From Streptomyces violascens (GTDB lineage Bacteria > Actinomycetota > Actinomycetes > Streptomycetales > Streptomycetaceae), in assembly GCF_014649955.1 (NCBI RefSeq), contig NZ_BMUA01000015.1:62001-126000 (forward strand): DNA of 64,000 nt. The letters run 5' to 3'. Numbering within the stretch: position 1 is the first letter of the stretch; each line of letters opens with the position of its first letter. The position numbers and the translations under genes are program-made. Below, in pieces: positions 1 through 7,088 of this stretch. The notes beneath the pieces were generated by a model. It made no database searches, was not told the DNA's origin, and saw only the letters and a program-made list of their open reading frames with translations.

Positions 1-312
1 TATCGTCACCGCGCAGATGGTGATCATTACGATGAGGACCGAGACGGCGATGATCCTCCGTTTTCCGGCAAGGACGTGGAATCCCGACCGGGGCCGCCGT
101 CGGCTGACCTGGCGGTGCGAGTGCCGGTCGCCGTCCAGAGGGGGAGGCGCCGGATCCACGCTGTGCGTCGGCTGCAGGATGCGGGCCAGCTCCTCGTCCG
201 GATCCCAGCTGTCCGCCGGGACTTCGGGATCGGGCGTGCGCCACATGTGCTGCACATCGATGGGCTGGGTGTAATCGGGGTATTGGTCTACCGCGTCGTA
301 GTCGGTTCTCAT
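1..312 (-). CDS. Hypothetical membrane-anchored protein, 3' part outside window
   Basis: The first 104 residues are visible. The ATG at 310-312 is preceded by GAAAGGAT, a reasonable ribosome binding site, and the frame stays open to base 1. About 80 acidic, proline-rich residues are followed by a basic patch and then a hydrophobic stretch at about residues 87-104 (IIAVSVLIVMITICAVTI), which looks like a membrane anchor. A cytoplasmic N-terminus with an external C-terminal domain is likely, but that domain lies outside the window. I do not recognise the family. It starts 50 bases after the small gene at 363-557 on the same strand, so the two may be co-transcribed. Confidence 0.6.
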   Translation of the reverse strand, partial: MRTDYDAVDQYPDYTQPIDVQHMWRTPDPEVPADSWDPDEELARILQPTHSVDPAPPPLDGDRHSHRQVSRRRPRSGFHVLAGKRRIIAVSVLIVMITICAVTI

Positions 313-362
313 TCCGCATCCTTTCGGTTTTCGGCTGCTCCCTGATCGGCCGTGCGGATGTT

Positions 363-557
363 TCAGTCGGAGTGGGCACTCTGGGCCGGCCAATCCGCCA
401 TCGCGGCCTGCAGATATTCACTCTCCATCCGGCTGATGGTCGCGAAGAAGTCCTCGAGCAGATCCGAGCAGTGCATGAGGCCTGCCGGATCCCTGGAGTC
501 CTCCTGGTGCGAGAGGAGAAGGTGGGTCTTTTCTGCGGTCTTTTCCTTCAAAGTCAC
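363..557 (-). CDS. Small hypothetical protein, 64 aa
   Basis: A GTG-initiated frame of 64 residues that is charged at the start (MTLKEKTAEK) and predicted to be helical, with a C-terminus rich in Ala, Asp and Ser. It has no signal peptide, no membrane segment and one cysteine. Its composition is less biased than the antisense frames and it lies 50 bases upstream of a start with a good ribosome binding site on the same strand, which supports a two-gene transcript. No motif is recognised. The ribosome binding site of this gene itself is weak (TTAGGCGA). Confidence 0.45.
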   Translation of the reverse strand: MTLKEKTAEKTHLLLSHQEDSRDPAGLMHCSDLLEDFFATISRMESEYLQAAMADWPAQSAHSD

Positions 558-946
558 GCTCGCCTAACGAGCATCACGCGGCGTGCGGCGTCGTACATTC
601 GGGGGAATATTCGCAGTGGACCTTCCTGTATATCGGATTACAGTCCCTGGCCGATGAAATTCCGAGACGTATTACATGGCGTCGCCGAGGGCGTTTTCAG
701 CCAAGATCTTCCGTGCGGGCATGCCGGTCCGGTGCTCGCCGGCTCCACTGCATGATCGTTTCTGCTGGCTCCGGAGGGACCGGCGCTGCGCGATGCGGCG
801 GCTCCGGGCCCGATGACACCACCCCGGGCCATCCGCTCGCCAGGGGTGGGAGTCATACCGGGCCCGGAGGCCAGTGGCCCTCGTGCGGGACCGCGAAGTG
901 CGGTACGAGGGCAGGTACTTGGCGGGAAGGCGTGCAGCGCGGCTGC
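558..946. other. Intergenic stretch
   Basis: No convincing gene in either direction. It should contain the promoter of the 363-557 gene near its left side and the terminator hairpin at 878-911 on its right side. Confidence 0.5.
878..911 (-). terminator. Imperfect hairpin downstream of the 947-1228 gene
   Basis: CCCTCGTGCGGGACCGC pairs imperfectly with GCGGTACGAGGG (outer six and inner five base pairs). It lies 36 bases beyond the stop of the leftward gene at 947-1228 and has no U-tract. Confidence 0.4.
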
Positions 947-1228
947 TCAGCCGACCTTGCTGTTGCAGCCCATGTCCGAGCCGAGGTGGGCGGGCTGCGC
1001 GCCCGGGGCGCCCTCGCCGTTGAGCCCGTTGCCCAGCAGGGCGTTGAGGGCGCCGACGCTGCCGAGGACGTCGATGTTCATGTCGTGCGAGCGGCACTCG
1101 GAGTTCTGCATGATGTCCGTGTCGTGCGCGCCCTCCTCGCCGTGCGCGAAGGCGGTGCCGCCGCCGAAGGCGCCGATGCCGCCGAGGACGGCGACGCCGA
1201 CGAGGGCGACCTTCTGGATCTTGCGCAT
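947..1228 (-). CDS. Small secreted protein, C-x42-C family
   Basis: The 93-residue product has a Sec signal peptide (MRKIQKVALVG..., cleavage after GTAFA at residue 28) and a mature part of about 65 residues with exactly two cysteines 42 residues apart. It shares C-x-S-H-D-x-N-x-DVLG-x-VG, GN-x-LNGEG and GS-x-MGC with the products of 3270-3551 and 3956-4252. Start: ATG 1226-1228 behind GGAGAAG. It follows the repeat-protein gene 1302-2042 by 73 bases on the same strand and may share its transcript. The paired cysteines suggest one disulphide or an intermolecular bond in an extracellular protein. The family is not recognised. Chaplins are also small, secreted and two-cysteine, but their core motif is absent. 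Confidence 0.85.
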   Translation of the reverse strand: MRKIQKVALVGVAVLGGIGAFGGGTAFAHGEEGAHDTDIMQNSECRSHDMNIDVLGSVGALNALLGNGLNGEGAPGAQPAHLGSDMGCNSKVG

Positions 1229-1301
1229 TTCTTCTCCGTTGGTCGAGCTGATGTGGTGTGCGACAGATGGAGTTGAGCGGTGGAGATTCGCGGAGAGGCG
1301 A

Positions 1302-2042
1302 TCAGCCCAGTCGGGGCAGACCCAGCTGGCCGACGGGAGGCGCCGCGAGCTGGCCGAGGCCGAGTCCGGGTACCTGCGGGGCGCTGGCCGGCGCGATCAG
1401 CGGGTTGATGAGCGGGTTCACCGTGGGGTTCACCTGCGGGTTCACCTGCGGGGCGACACGAGGCGCGGGCTCCGGGTTGAAGACCTGGGGCATGGCGACC
1501 TGGGGGGCGACCTGCGGAGTGACCTGCGGAGCCGCCTGCGGCATGATCTGCGGCTGCGGCCCGGCCTGCGCGACACCCGTCGACTGGGCGTAGGCGGCCG
1601 CCTGCGGCGGCGCCGCCGGGGGACCCATCAGCGGCTGGGCGTACGGCTGCTGGTTGGAGGACTGCGTCGTGCTCGACGCGCTGGACACCGACGTGGCCTG
1701 CGCCTGGGGGCGGGGCGGCGCGTACTGCGGGGGTGCGTACTGCGGCGGCGGGCCGTACTGCGGGGGGCCGTACTGCGGCGGCGGACCGTACTGCGGGGGC
1801 CCGTACTGCGGCGGCGCGTACTGCGGGGGCGGCCCGTACTGCGGGTACTGCGGCGGTGCGTACTGCGGGGGCGGCCCGTACTGCATGGGCGCGTAGTCGG
1901 GTGCCGAGTACTGGGGACCAGGCGCCGGACCGGGACCTCCGTACCCGTACCCGGGTGAGTCGGCATGGCTGACGCCGACGCCGACGGCGGACAGACCGCC
2001 GGCCGCTGCTACTACGAGCGCGGCCTTGTGAAGCTTTCGCAT
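1302..2042 (-). CDS. Secreted Pro/Gln/Tyr-repeat protein
   Basis: The 246-residue product has a signal peptide (MRKLHKAALVV..., cleavage near VSHA, residue 27) and two low-complexity zones. Residues about 45-110 are tandem units of the type PPPQYAPPQY or PPQYGP. Residues about 170-225 are PQV/NPQV/NPLI repeats. There is no cysteine. The ATG at 2040-2042 follows GGGCCGAGGGTTCC, a leader sequence shared with the genes at 2579 and 6222. The NPQ-NPLI repeat recurs in the product of the divergent gene at 2579-3046, so the two share ancestry in both leader and repeat. Tyrosine-rich repeats could form cross-linked or amyloid-like surface material; this is inference. Confidence 0.8.
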   Translation of the reverse strand: MRKLHKAALVVAAAGGLSAVGVGVSHADSPGYGYGGPGPAPGPQYSAPDYAPMQYGPPPQYAPPQYPQYGPPPQYAPPQYGPPQYGPPPQYGPPQYGPPPQYAPPQYAPPRPQAQATSVSSASSTTQSSNQQPYAQPLMGPPAAPPQAAAYAQSTGVAQAGPQPQIMPQAAPQVTPQVAPQVAMPQVFNPEPAPRVAPQVNPQVNPTVNPLINPLIAPASAPQVPGLGLGQLAAPPVGQLGLPRLG

Positions 2043-2578
2043 GGAACCCTCGGCCCTTCAATACCTGTACAGGGGAAATCCGTTGCATTCAGTGCAGTCT
2101 TGCGTGCGTTCAGTCCGATATTCACACCGCGCCCAAGCAGGGGAAATGGGGGCTGCCTTGTGGACTTCACGCCGGAGTCGACAGCGGATCCCGTTGCCCC
2201 TCTCTCCGGTTCGCGGTCGCCGCCTTACTCCCTGCTGGCAACGATGTTTCCTCCGGGCCGGTCACGGGATCCAAAATTCCGTCACCCATTTGCCATGACT
2301 CGTAGCACCACGGACGAGTGAGGACGTGCCGCTGCTGTCACGAACAAGTGCGATGCGGACCCTTGCGAGTTGACGATTCAGATGATGATTCGCACCCTTC
2401 GGCAAATGGGTGACCACGCCTCGGATCCCGTGACGGGACCCCCGCTCATCTCGTTCCGCACAGGGCCAGGACGATGGCCCATCGCAGCCGCACAGGACAG
2501 CGGGAACAGTCAAGGCTGCACTGGCTCATCCGCATTCCATACGTTTCACGCACAGGTCAACGAAGGGCCGAGGGTTCC
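2043..2578. promoter_or_regulatory. Divergent promoter region between two paralogous secreted-protein genes
   Basis: This 536-base gap separates divergent starts at 2042 (leftward) and 2579 (rightward) and should hold both promoters. Both leaders contain CAAG(A/G)CTGCACTG and, just before the ATG, GAAGGGCCGAGGGTTCC. The centre carries the long interrupted inverted repeat listed separately. No gene is seen. Confidence 0.6.
2263..2432. repeat. Interrupted long inverted repeat in the divergent promoter region
   Basis: The left arm is GTCACGGGATCC, eight unmatched bases, then GTCACCCATTTGCC (about 2263-2294). The right arm is the exact reverse complement of both blocks, GGCAAATGGGTGAC, eight unmatched bases, then GGATCCCGTGAC (about 2401-2432). 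This gives 26 perfectly paired bases around a 106-base centre. It may be a two-part operator used by both divergent genes, or a relic of an inverted duplication of the promoter. Confidence 0.7.
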
Positions 2579-3046
2579 ATGCGCAAGTTCCAACAGGTCG
2601 CGCTCGTCTTCGCAGCAGCCGGCGGGCTGTCCGCCATCGGCGTCGGCTCCAGCTCCGCCGTCGCTCCCGTTGCGTACAACGGCGCTGCTCCGCCCCCGAT
2701 CGGGCAGCCGGACACCGCCCACGCCTCCTCGTCCTCGCAGGCCGTCGCGCGCAGTTACACGACCCAGCCGCAGGGAATGTCCCTGCCGCAGCCCTCCGAG
2801 GTCAGCCCGCAGATCAACCCGCAGCTGAACCCGCTGATCTCCCCCCAGATCTCCCCGCAGACGGCTCCGGCGCCGGGCGGCCCGGTGGAGCAGAGCAACC
2901 TCTTCCGCCCGTCCCAGGAGTGCAGCCCGCAGAACCTGCTCAACGCGAACCTCCCCATCGCCGTTCTCGCCGGCGCCGAGACCCGTGGCGTCAGCTGCAC
3001 CCAGGCCAACAACCAGGCGAACGCCCTCGCTCACGCCAGCAATTAG
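2579..3046 (+). CDS. Secreted repeat protein with two-cysteine C-terminal domain
   Basis: The 155-residue product starts at ATG 2579 behind the CCGAGGGTTCC leader shared with the genes at 2042 and 6222. Its signal peptide (MRKFQQVALVF...) is cleaved near residue 27-29. The middle (about residues 75-100) is a NPQLNPLI/SPQISPQ repeat like that of the divergent 1302-2042 product. The C-terminus carries RPSQECSPQ...AN-x-P...VL...T-x-G-x-x-C-x-Q-x-NN, matching the 6222-6464 protein. It is therefore a natural chimera of the repeat type and the ECSPQ type. There are two mature cysteines. Function unknown; extracellular. Confidence 0.82.
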   Translation: MRKFQQVALVFAAAGGLSAIGVGSSSAVAPVAYNGAAPPPIGQPDTAHASSSSQAVARSYTTQPQGMSLPQPSEVSPQINPQLNPLISPQISPQTAPAPGGPVEQSNLFRPSQECSPQNLLNANLPIAVLAGAETRGVSCTQANNQANALAHASN

Positions 3047-3058
3047 CGCTTCGCCCGC

Positions 3059-3086
3059 CGTGCGGTCGCCGAGATGAGACCGCACG
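3059..3086 (+). terminator. Hairpin after the 2579-3046 gene
   Basis: CGTGCGGTC and GACCGCACG form a perfect 9-bp stem with a 10-base loop, 13 bases after the stop. There is no U-tract, which is common for Streptomyces terminators. Confidence 0.55.
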
Positions 3087-3269
3087 CGAGGGTGGCCGAT
3101 GACGCCGAGGGACCCGCTCGTCGGCATTACGACTTCAGAGTGCTTCCACAACAACCTCGTGGCATCCGGCGCGTCATCGGGATGTTTGGGGGTATTTCGT
3201 ATTAATTTCCGTGACCGTAAGGAATCGATCTGCCACGGATCGTATCCACTTCACTCCAACGGAGATGAC

Positions 3270-3551
3270 ATGAACAAGCTTCGCAAGGCCGCCGTTCTGG
3301 TCGCTGCTCTCGGCAGCCTCGGAATGCTGGCCGCTGGCACGGCCCAGGCGCACGACGGCGGGAAGGGCGGCGACCAGTTCAAGATCGGGCAGAGCAGCAA
3401 CTGCAAGTCGCACGACCTGAACCTCGACGTCCTCGGCCAGGTCGGCCTGCTCAACGGCCTGCTGGGCAACGGCCTCAACGGCGAGGGCAACCCGGGTGCG
3501 CAGAACACCCACATCGGCTCGAGCATGGGCTGCAACAACAGCGCGTTCTAA
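3270..3551 (+). CDS. Small secreted protein, C-x42-C family
   Basis: The 93-residue product has a signal peptide (MNKLRKAAVLV..., cleavage at GTAQA, residue 27) and a 66-residue mature part with two cysteines 42 apart. The core is LNLDVLGQVGLLNG followed by LLGNGLNGEG and PGAQ. It is nearly a duplicate of the 3956-4252 product, and the similarity continues upstream through GATCTGCCAC-x-GATCG and CCACTTCACTCCA to the ribosome binding site CGGAGATGAC. The mature protein is rich in Gly, Asn and Leu. One disulphide or self-association through the hydrophobic middle is plausible. A strong terminator follows. Family not recognised. Confidence 0.87.
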   Translation: MNKLRKAAVLVAALGSLGMLAAGTAQAHDGGKGGDQFKIGQSSNCKSHDLNLDVLGQVGLLNGLLGNGLNGEGNPGAQNTHIGSSMGCNNSAF

Positions 3552-3955
3552 TCACGGGTCCGGTCGTATAAGCGGCCGAAAGCGGCAAGCAGGTCCCGGC
3601 ACCGAGCTCCAGGCTCGGTGCCGGGACCTTTTGTGCTGAAGGAGCCGTGAGGGCGGCTCCGTGCGCGTCTGCCGGGGTTGCAGGGGTGAGGCGAAGGCTT
3701 TCACCGGCCGGGCTGCCGGGGCGCGTTGTGGCGCGTATGCAACTGCATGACGGGGCGTGGAAGTCCATCGGGAATCGACCGGGTTCAATCCCGGTACTCA
3801 CGGGGCCAGTTATTTCGCGGAATCGACCAAGATGGTGAGGGATTTTCTGAATTCGGCGCGCCGCCGGGTGCTTTGGGGATAGGTCCTATTACCTCTGTAA
3901 CTACACGAAGTCGATCTGCCACAGATCGCGTCCACTTCACTCCATCGGAGATGAC
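3552..3955. other. Intergenic stretch with terminator and duplicated promoter
   Basis: The left part has the strong terminator at 3591-3632. The last 55 bases repeat, with substitutions but almost no indels, the region just upstream of the gene at 3270. The block from the ATTA-containing presumed -10 region to the start codon is therefore part of the duplication unit. No gene seen. Confidence 0.6.
3591..3632 (+). terminator. Strong intrinsic terminator
   Basis: AGGTCCCGGCACCGAGC pairs perfectly with GCTCGGTGCCGGGACCT across a five-base loop and is followed by TTTT, 40 bases after the stop of the 3270-3551 gene. It insulates that gene from its downstream duplicate. Confidence 0.9.
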
Positions 3956-4252
3956 ATGCAGAAGCTTCGCAAGGCCGCAGTCCTGGTCGCTGCCCTCGGC
4001 AGCATCGGGCTCCTCGCCGCTGGCACGGCCCAGGCGCACGACGGCGGGAAGGGCGGCCGGGGCGGCGATTTCTTCGACATCAAGCAGAGCACCACCTGCA
4101 CGTCGCATGACGGCAACGTCGACGTCCTCGGTCAGGTCGGCATCCTCAACGGCCTGGGCGGCAACCTCCTGAACGGCGAGGGCAACGCCGGCTCGCAGCA
4201 GACCTCCATGGGCTCCAGCATGGGCTGCAGCAACAGCGCGTTCAGCAAGTAA
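3956..4252 (+). CDS. Small secreted protein, C-x42-C family
   Basis: The 98-residue product has a signal peptide (MQKLRKAAVLV..., cleavage at GTAQA, residue 27). Its mature region begins HDGGKGG, like its neighbour, and carries a four-residue insertion before the first cysteine. The two cysteines are again exactly 42 residues apart (TCTSHD to MGC). Differences from the 3270 product include GLGGNLLNGEG in place of GLLGNGLNGEG and a longer C-terminus (SNSAFSK). Start: ATG 3956 behind CGGAGATGAC. It appears to be a relatively recent tandem duplicate. Unknown extracellular function. Confidence 0.87.
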   Translation: MQKLRKAAVLVAALGSIGLLAAGTAQAHDGGKGGRGGDFFDIKQSTTCTSHDGNVDVLGQVGILNGLGGNLLNGEGNAGSQQTSMGSSMGCSNSAFSK

Positions 4253-4265
4253 GAGTCACCACCTT

Positions 4266-4300
4266 CCTCGGCGCCCCGGCCACCGGCAGGGGCGCCGAGG
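4266..4300 (+). terminator. Hairpin after the 3956-4252 gene
   Basis: CCTCGGCGCCCC and GGGGCGCCGAGG form a perfect 12-bp stem with an 11-base loop, 14 bases after the stop. There is no U-tract. Confidence 0.7.
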
Positions 4301-4451
4301 CATGTGTGCCGTAGCCCTCCGGCCGGTCAAGTCGCCTTCTTGTACGGGGAGTTGCAGCACGGCGCCCCCGACGGTGTGGTCGGGGGCGGGTCGGGAAGAG
4401 CCCTGTCCCCCGTGTCGGCGGCGGCCGGCACGAGGGGGTGTCGTGGACCGG

Positions 4452-5876
4452 TCACCCGGCGAGATCGTGCGGTGCGAGTTCGCGGGCGCGTTGCTCGCGG
4501 GCCACTTCGAGGATGACGTCCCCCAACCGCTCCGTGTACAGCCGCATGTTCTTGTACGCGATGTCGGTGTCGGGGTAGCGGCAGGTGAACCACAGGCCCT
4601 CGTGGAGCCGGTTCAGCCAGATGCAGACCTGGTCGCCGTAGGACACGCGCACCAGCCCGTAGGCCGCAAGCTCGTCCCAGCGCTCCGCACCGGAGATGCC
4701 CCGTGCGTCGACGAACGAGACGATCGAGTAGAGGTCGGGCGAGGTCGGGCGGAAGTCCGAGCCCAGCAGACGCAGCACCCGGGCCAGCGGCATCTGCGCC
4801 AGCGGCCTGTTGGCCTGCAGCTCCGCGCGTACGACCTTCAGGGCGCCGAGGAAGTCGGGCGCCTCGTCGATGGGGACCTCGATGGGCGCGCCGCCCACGT
4901 ACCAGCCCACGGAGTCGGACCACTTGGACTTGACCCGGGTGTGGAAGGGGACGACGGCGCGGTAGACGGGCTGTCCGCCGATCTCGTTGACGATGAGGCT
5001 GGTGGCGGCCAGCATGCCGACGAGGCTGCCGCCGAAGGGCCGGCAGTACGCCTCGAACGCCGCGACGGAGTCCGCGTCGACGAGCATCTCGCTCATGAGC
5101 TTCTGCGTGGGCAGAGGGCCGCCGGGCTCCAGGCCGAGCGGGACGGGGAAGTTGGGCAGTTTCCCGTTGCACCGCTTGATGAACTCCCGCCAGCGGCCCA
5201 CGATCGCGTGCTTGCCGTCGATCCGGTCCGCGTCCGCCCGCTCGATCTCGCAGAAGTCGACGTAACTGCTGACCGGCGACTGCTTGGCCGGGCGGCCCTC
5301 GACGGCGGCGGCGTAGAGCTCGCTCATTTCGGCGGGGATGCGCTGGATGGAGTAGGAGTCGACGTTGCTGTGGTCGAAGGCGATGTACACGCTGGTGCAG
5401 TCGTCCCTGATGACCGCCGCATAGAGGAAGTTGGGCCAGCGCAGCGCGTTCGCGACGGTGTCGAAACGGTTCTGGAGATGCTCGACGAGCTGTTCCGCGT
5501 CGGGGAAGTCGCCGATGTCCTCGCGCTGGAGCGACACGGCCTCCGTGTCGAGCGTGAACCGGTGCATCTCGTCGCCGTCCCAGCGGAAGCCGCTGCGCAG
5601 CGTCTCGTGCCTCAGTGTCCAGCCGCGCAGCGCTTCCTGCAGCGCGTCGAGGTCGACCGTGCCCGGGATGTCGAAAGCCGTACCGATCCAGGTCGGCACG
5701 AACAGGCCGTCCTCGTGCACCGATTGGGCGGTCCTGATGTGCGACTCCTGGAGGTACGCGGGCGGCCGGGGGTCCTCCGGAAGGTCCGCCGCCGCGGCGA
5801 CGGTCGCCGGACTGAGCGCCCACTCGACGAGCCGTCCGGGCCGGACCTCGCAACGCTGGATGTCGGTGATTCGCAC
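4452..5876 (-). CDS. Stand-alone condensation-domain (PapA-like) acyltransferase
   Basis: The GTG at 5874-5876 behind GGAGACGCCC gives 474 residues, the usual size of a single NRPS condensation/acyltransferase domain. The frame extends upstream but this start has the ribosome binding site. The active-site region reads FDHSNVDS: the second His and the Asp of HHxxxDG are kept, while the first His is Asp and the Gly is Ser. The C-terminal part has SYGDQVCIWLNR...GLWFTCRYP, where such enzymes carry the DFGWG-like latch. No signal peptide and no adenylation or carrier domain is adjacent. It may transfer an acyl group onto a small molecule, lipid or peptide in the cytoplasm; the substrate is unknown. 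It interrupts the secreted-protein array in the opposite orientation. Confidence 0.8.
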   Translation of the reverse strand: MRITDIQRCEVRPGRLVEWALSPATVAAAADLPEDPRPPAYLQESHIRTAQSVHEDGLFVPTWIGTAFDIPGTVDLDALQEALRGWTLRHETLRSGFRWDGDEMHRFTLDTEAVSLQREDIGDFPDAEQLVEHLQNRFDTVANALRWPNFLYAAVIRDDCTSVYIAFDHSNVDSYSIQRIPAEMSELYAAAVEGRPAKQSPVSSYVDFCEIERADADRIDGKHAIVGRWREFIKRCNGKLPNFPVPLGLEPGGPLPTQKLMSEMLVDADSVAAFEAYCRPFGGSLVGMLAATSLIVNEIGGQPVYRAVVPFHTRVKSKWSDSVGWYVGGAPIEVPIDEAPDFLGALKVVRAELQANRPLAQMPLARVLRLLGSDFRPTSPDLYSIVSFVDARGISGAERWDELAAYGLVRVSYGDQVCIWLNRLHEGLWFTCRYPDTDIAYKNMRLYTERLGDVILEVAREQRARELAPHDLAG

Positions 5877-6221
5877 GGGCGTCTCCGTTCGCAGTTGGAG
5901 CCCGGATCGGGCGGACCCGTTCAAGGGAAAGCCGCGAGCGCGAACGGAGACACCCGGAACATGACGTGTTACCACTTTTGAGTGGATTGAGTGATCGGCG
6001 GATGTGAGCCAATCGGTCCACCGGGCATTCGGCGGCACCGGCCGACACATCTCGGCCCATGGGCGGTTCGAGGTCGACGGCGCCGTGTTGTTCGAGTGCA
6101 CGCAGAGTCATTGTCGGCGAGAGGGCGCACCCTCTGGGGAGGTGCATCGTTACTGTTTGTGTTCACCCGGTAACGGTGGGCATTCAACCTCGATGTACAG
6201 GCAATGGAGGACCGAGGTTCC
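5877..6221. promoter_or_regulatory. Divergent intergenic region with CGTTAC/GTAACG inverted repeat
   Basis: This gap holds the promoters of the leftward condensation-domain gene and the rightward gene at 6222. CGTTAC (6148-6153) and GTAACG (6170-6175) form an inverted repeat with a 16-base spacer, 47 bases upstream of the ATG at 6222; it may be an operator. The leader ends with GTACAGG...GACCGAGGTTCC, as in the 2042 and 2579 genes. No gene seen. Confidence 0.45.
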
Positions 6222-6464
6222 ATGCGTAAGTTTCAGCAGGCCATGATCGCAGCAGTGGCGGCGGCTGGCGGTCTGGCCGCGGTCGGCGCCGGCGCCGGTA
6301 CCGCCTCCGCCAATGAAGGCGTGCACCAGAACGACCACTACCGCCCCTACCAGGAGTGCAGCCCGCAGGCGGGGGCCGAGGCCAACACCCCGCTCAGCGT
6401 GCTCGGTCTCTCCGACACCTTGGGCACCACCTGCGGCCAGTTCAACAACGCATTCACCAGGTGA
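6222..6464 (+). CDS. Small secreted protein, ECSPQ two-cysteine family
   Basis: The 80-residue product has a signal peptide (MRKFQQAMIAAV..., cleavage at GTASA, residue 30) and a mature part of only about 50 residues: HYRPYQECSPQ, then AN-x-P-x-SVLG, then TCGQFNNAF. This matches the C-terminal domain of the 2579-3046 protein, so it looks like the minimal version without the repeat region. Two mature cysteines. The ATG at 6222 follows GGACCGAGGTTCC; an in-frame ATG six codons upstream (6204) is less likely because the signal peptide would start with an acidic extension. A terminator follows at 6498-6531. Confidence 0.83.
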   Translation: MRKFQQAMIAAVAAAGGLAAVGAGAGTASANEGVHQNDHYRPYQECSPQAGAEANTPLSVLGLSDTLGTTCGQFNNAFTR

Positions 6465-6497
6465 GGTCGGCGGCGTAAGCGAGCCCGACGCTTTCAG

Positions 6498-6531
6498 CGG
6501 GCCCCTTCGGGGTCACCCCCGAGGGGGCCCG
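6498..6531 (+). terminator. GC-rich intrinsic terminator
   Basis: CGGGCCCCTTCGGGG pairs with CCCCCGAGGGGGCCCG over a three-base loop, 33 bases after the stop at 6464, followed by TTCCTG. Confidence 0.75.
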
Positions 6532-6734
6532 TTCCTGTGCGGCCACCCGGAGCGTGAGGCCGCCGACTGCAGTAACCGTGCCTGCGATAGGCAAGCCCTT
6601 CACTTCGTAAGCGAAACGGACCCGAACGTCCCGGACATGGGTCGGACGCTGGAGCCCGGTTCTCCGGCCTGCCCAGGGCCCGGCGCGGACGGTTCGCGGC
6701 GCCCCGGCGCCCCTCACAAAGGAAAACGCATCAC

Positions 6735-7088
6735 ATGTTCAGTGCGAAGAAGATCGCGGCCGTCTCGGGGCTTCTCGGCGGCCTCGTCGTGACCTGCGCC
6801 GGTGCCACCCAGGCGTACGCCGCGGAAGGGGCGGGCGTGTGCAGCCACGACTCCCAGGGCAGCACCACCTGCATCCAGCGGTTCGTCGGCAGTGCGCCCG
6901 ACGGCGGCGGGTACATCCTCCGTCAGGCGCAGGGCTGTGTGCCGACGGAGCCCCTGTCGCTGCCCGTCATGGGCCTGCTGAACCGCGGGAACATGAAGAT
7001 CGGCCCCGAGGTGACCTGTTCCCCCACCAACCCGGGGCCCGAAAGGGGCGAGGAGCCGGGTGTCAATCCCCTTGGCCTGCTGAACTGA
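6735..7088 (+). CDS. Small secreted protein, four-cysteine MFS family
   Basis: The 117-residue product starts at ATG 6735 behind AAAGGAAAACGCATCAC, a leader shared with the gene at 8106. Its signal peptide (MFSAKKIAAVSGLLGG..., cleavage near QAYA, residue 29) contains one Cys. The mature part has four cysteines: VCSHD, TTCIQ, GCVP and TCSP. It shares with the 8106 product STTC, Q-x-C and the MK/MQ-x-GP-x-V-x-CS segment near the end. Pro/Glu-rich tail. Even cysteine number suggests two disulphides. Function unknown; extracellular. Confidence 0.82.
   Translation: MFSAKKIAAVSGLLGGLVVTCAGATQAYAAEGAGVCSHDSQGSTTCIQRFVGSAPDGGGYILRQAQGCVPTEPLSLPVMGLLNRGNMKIGPEVTCSPTNPGPERGEEPGVNPLGLLN

Noticed and set aside
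1720..1890. CRISPR-like direct repeats
   Set aside because: The repeats are in frame and code for PQY units; there are no spacers. The phased repeats at 41792-41851 are also too short for CRISPR.
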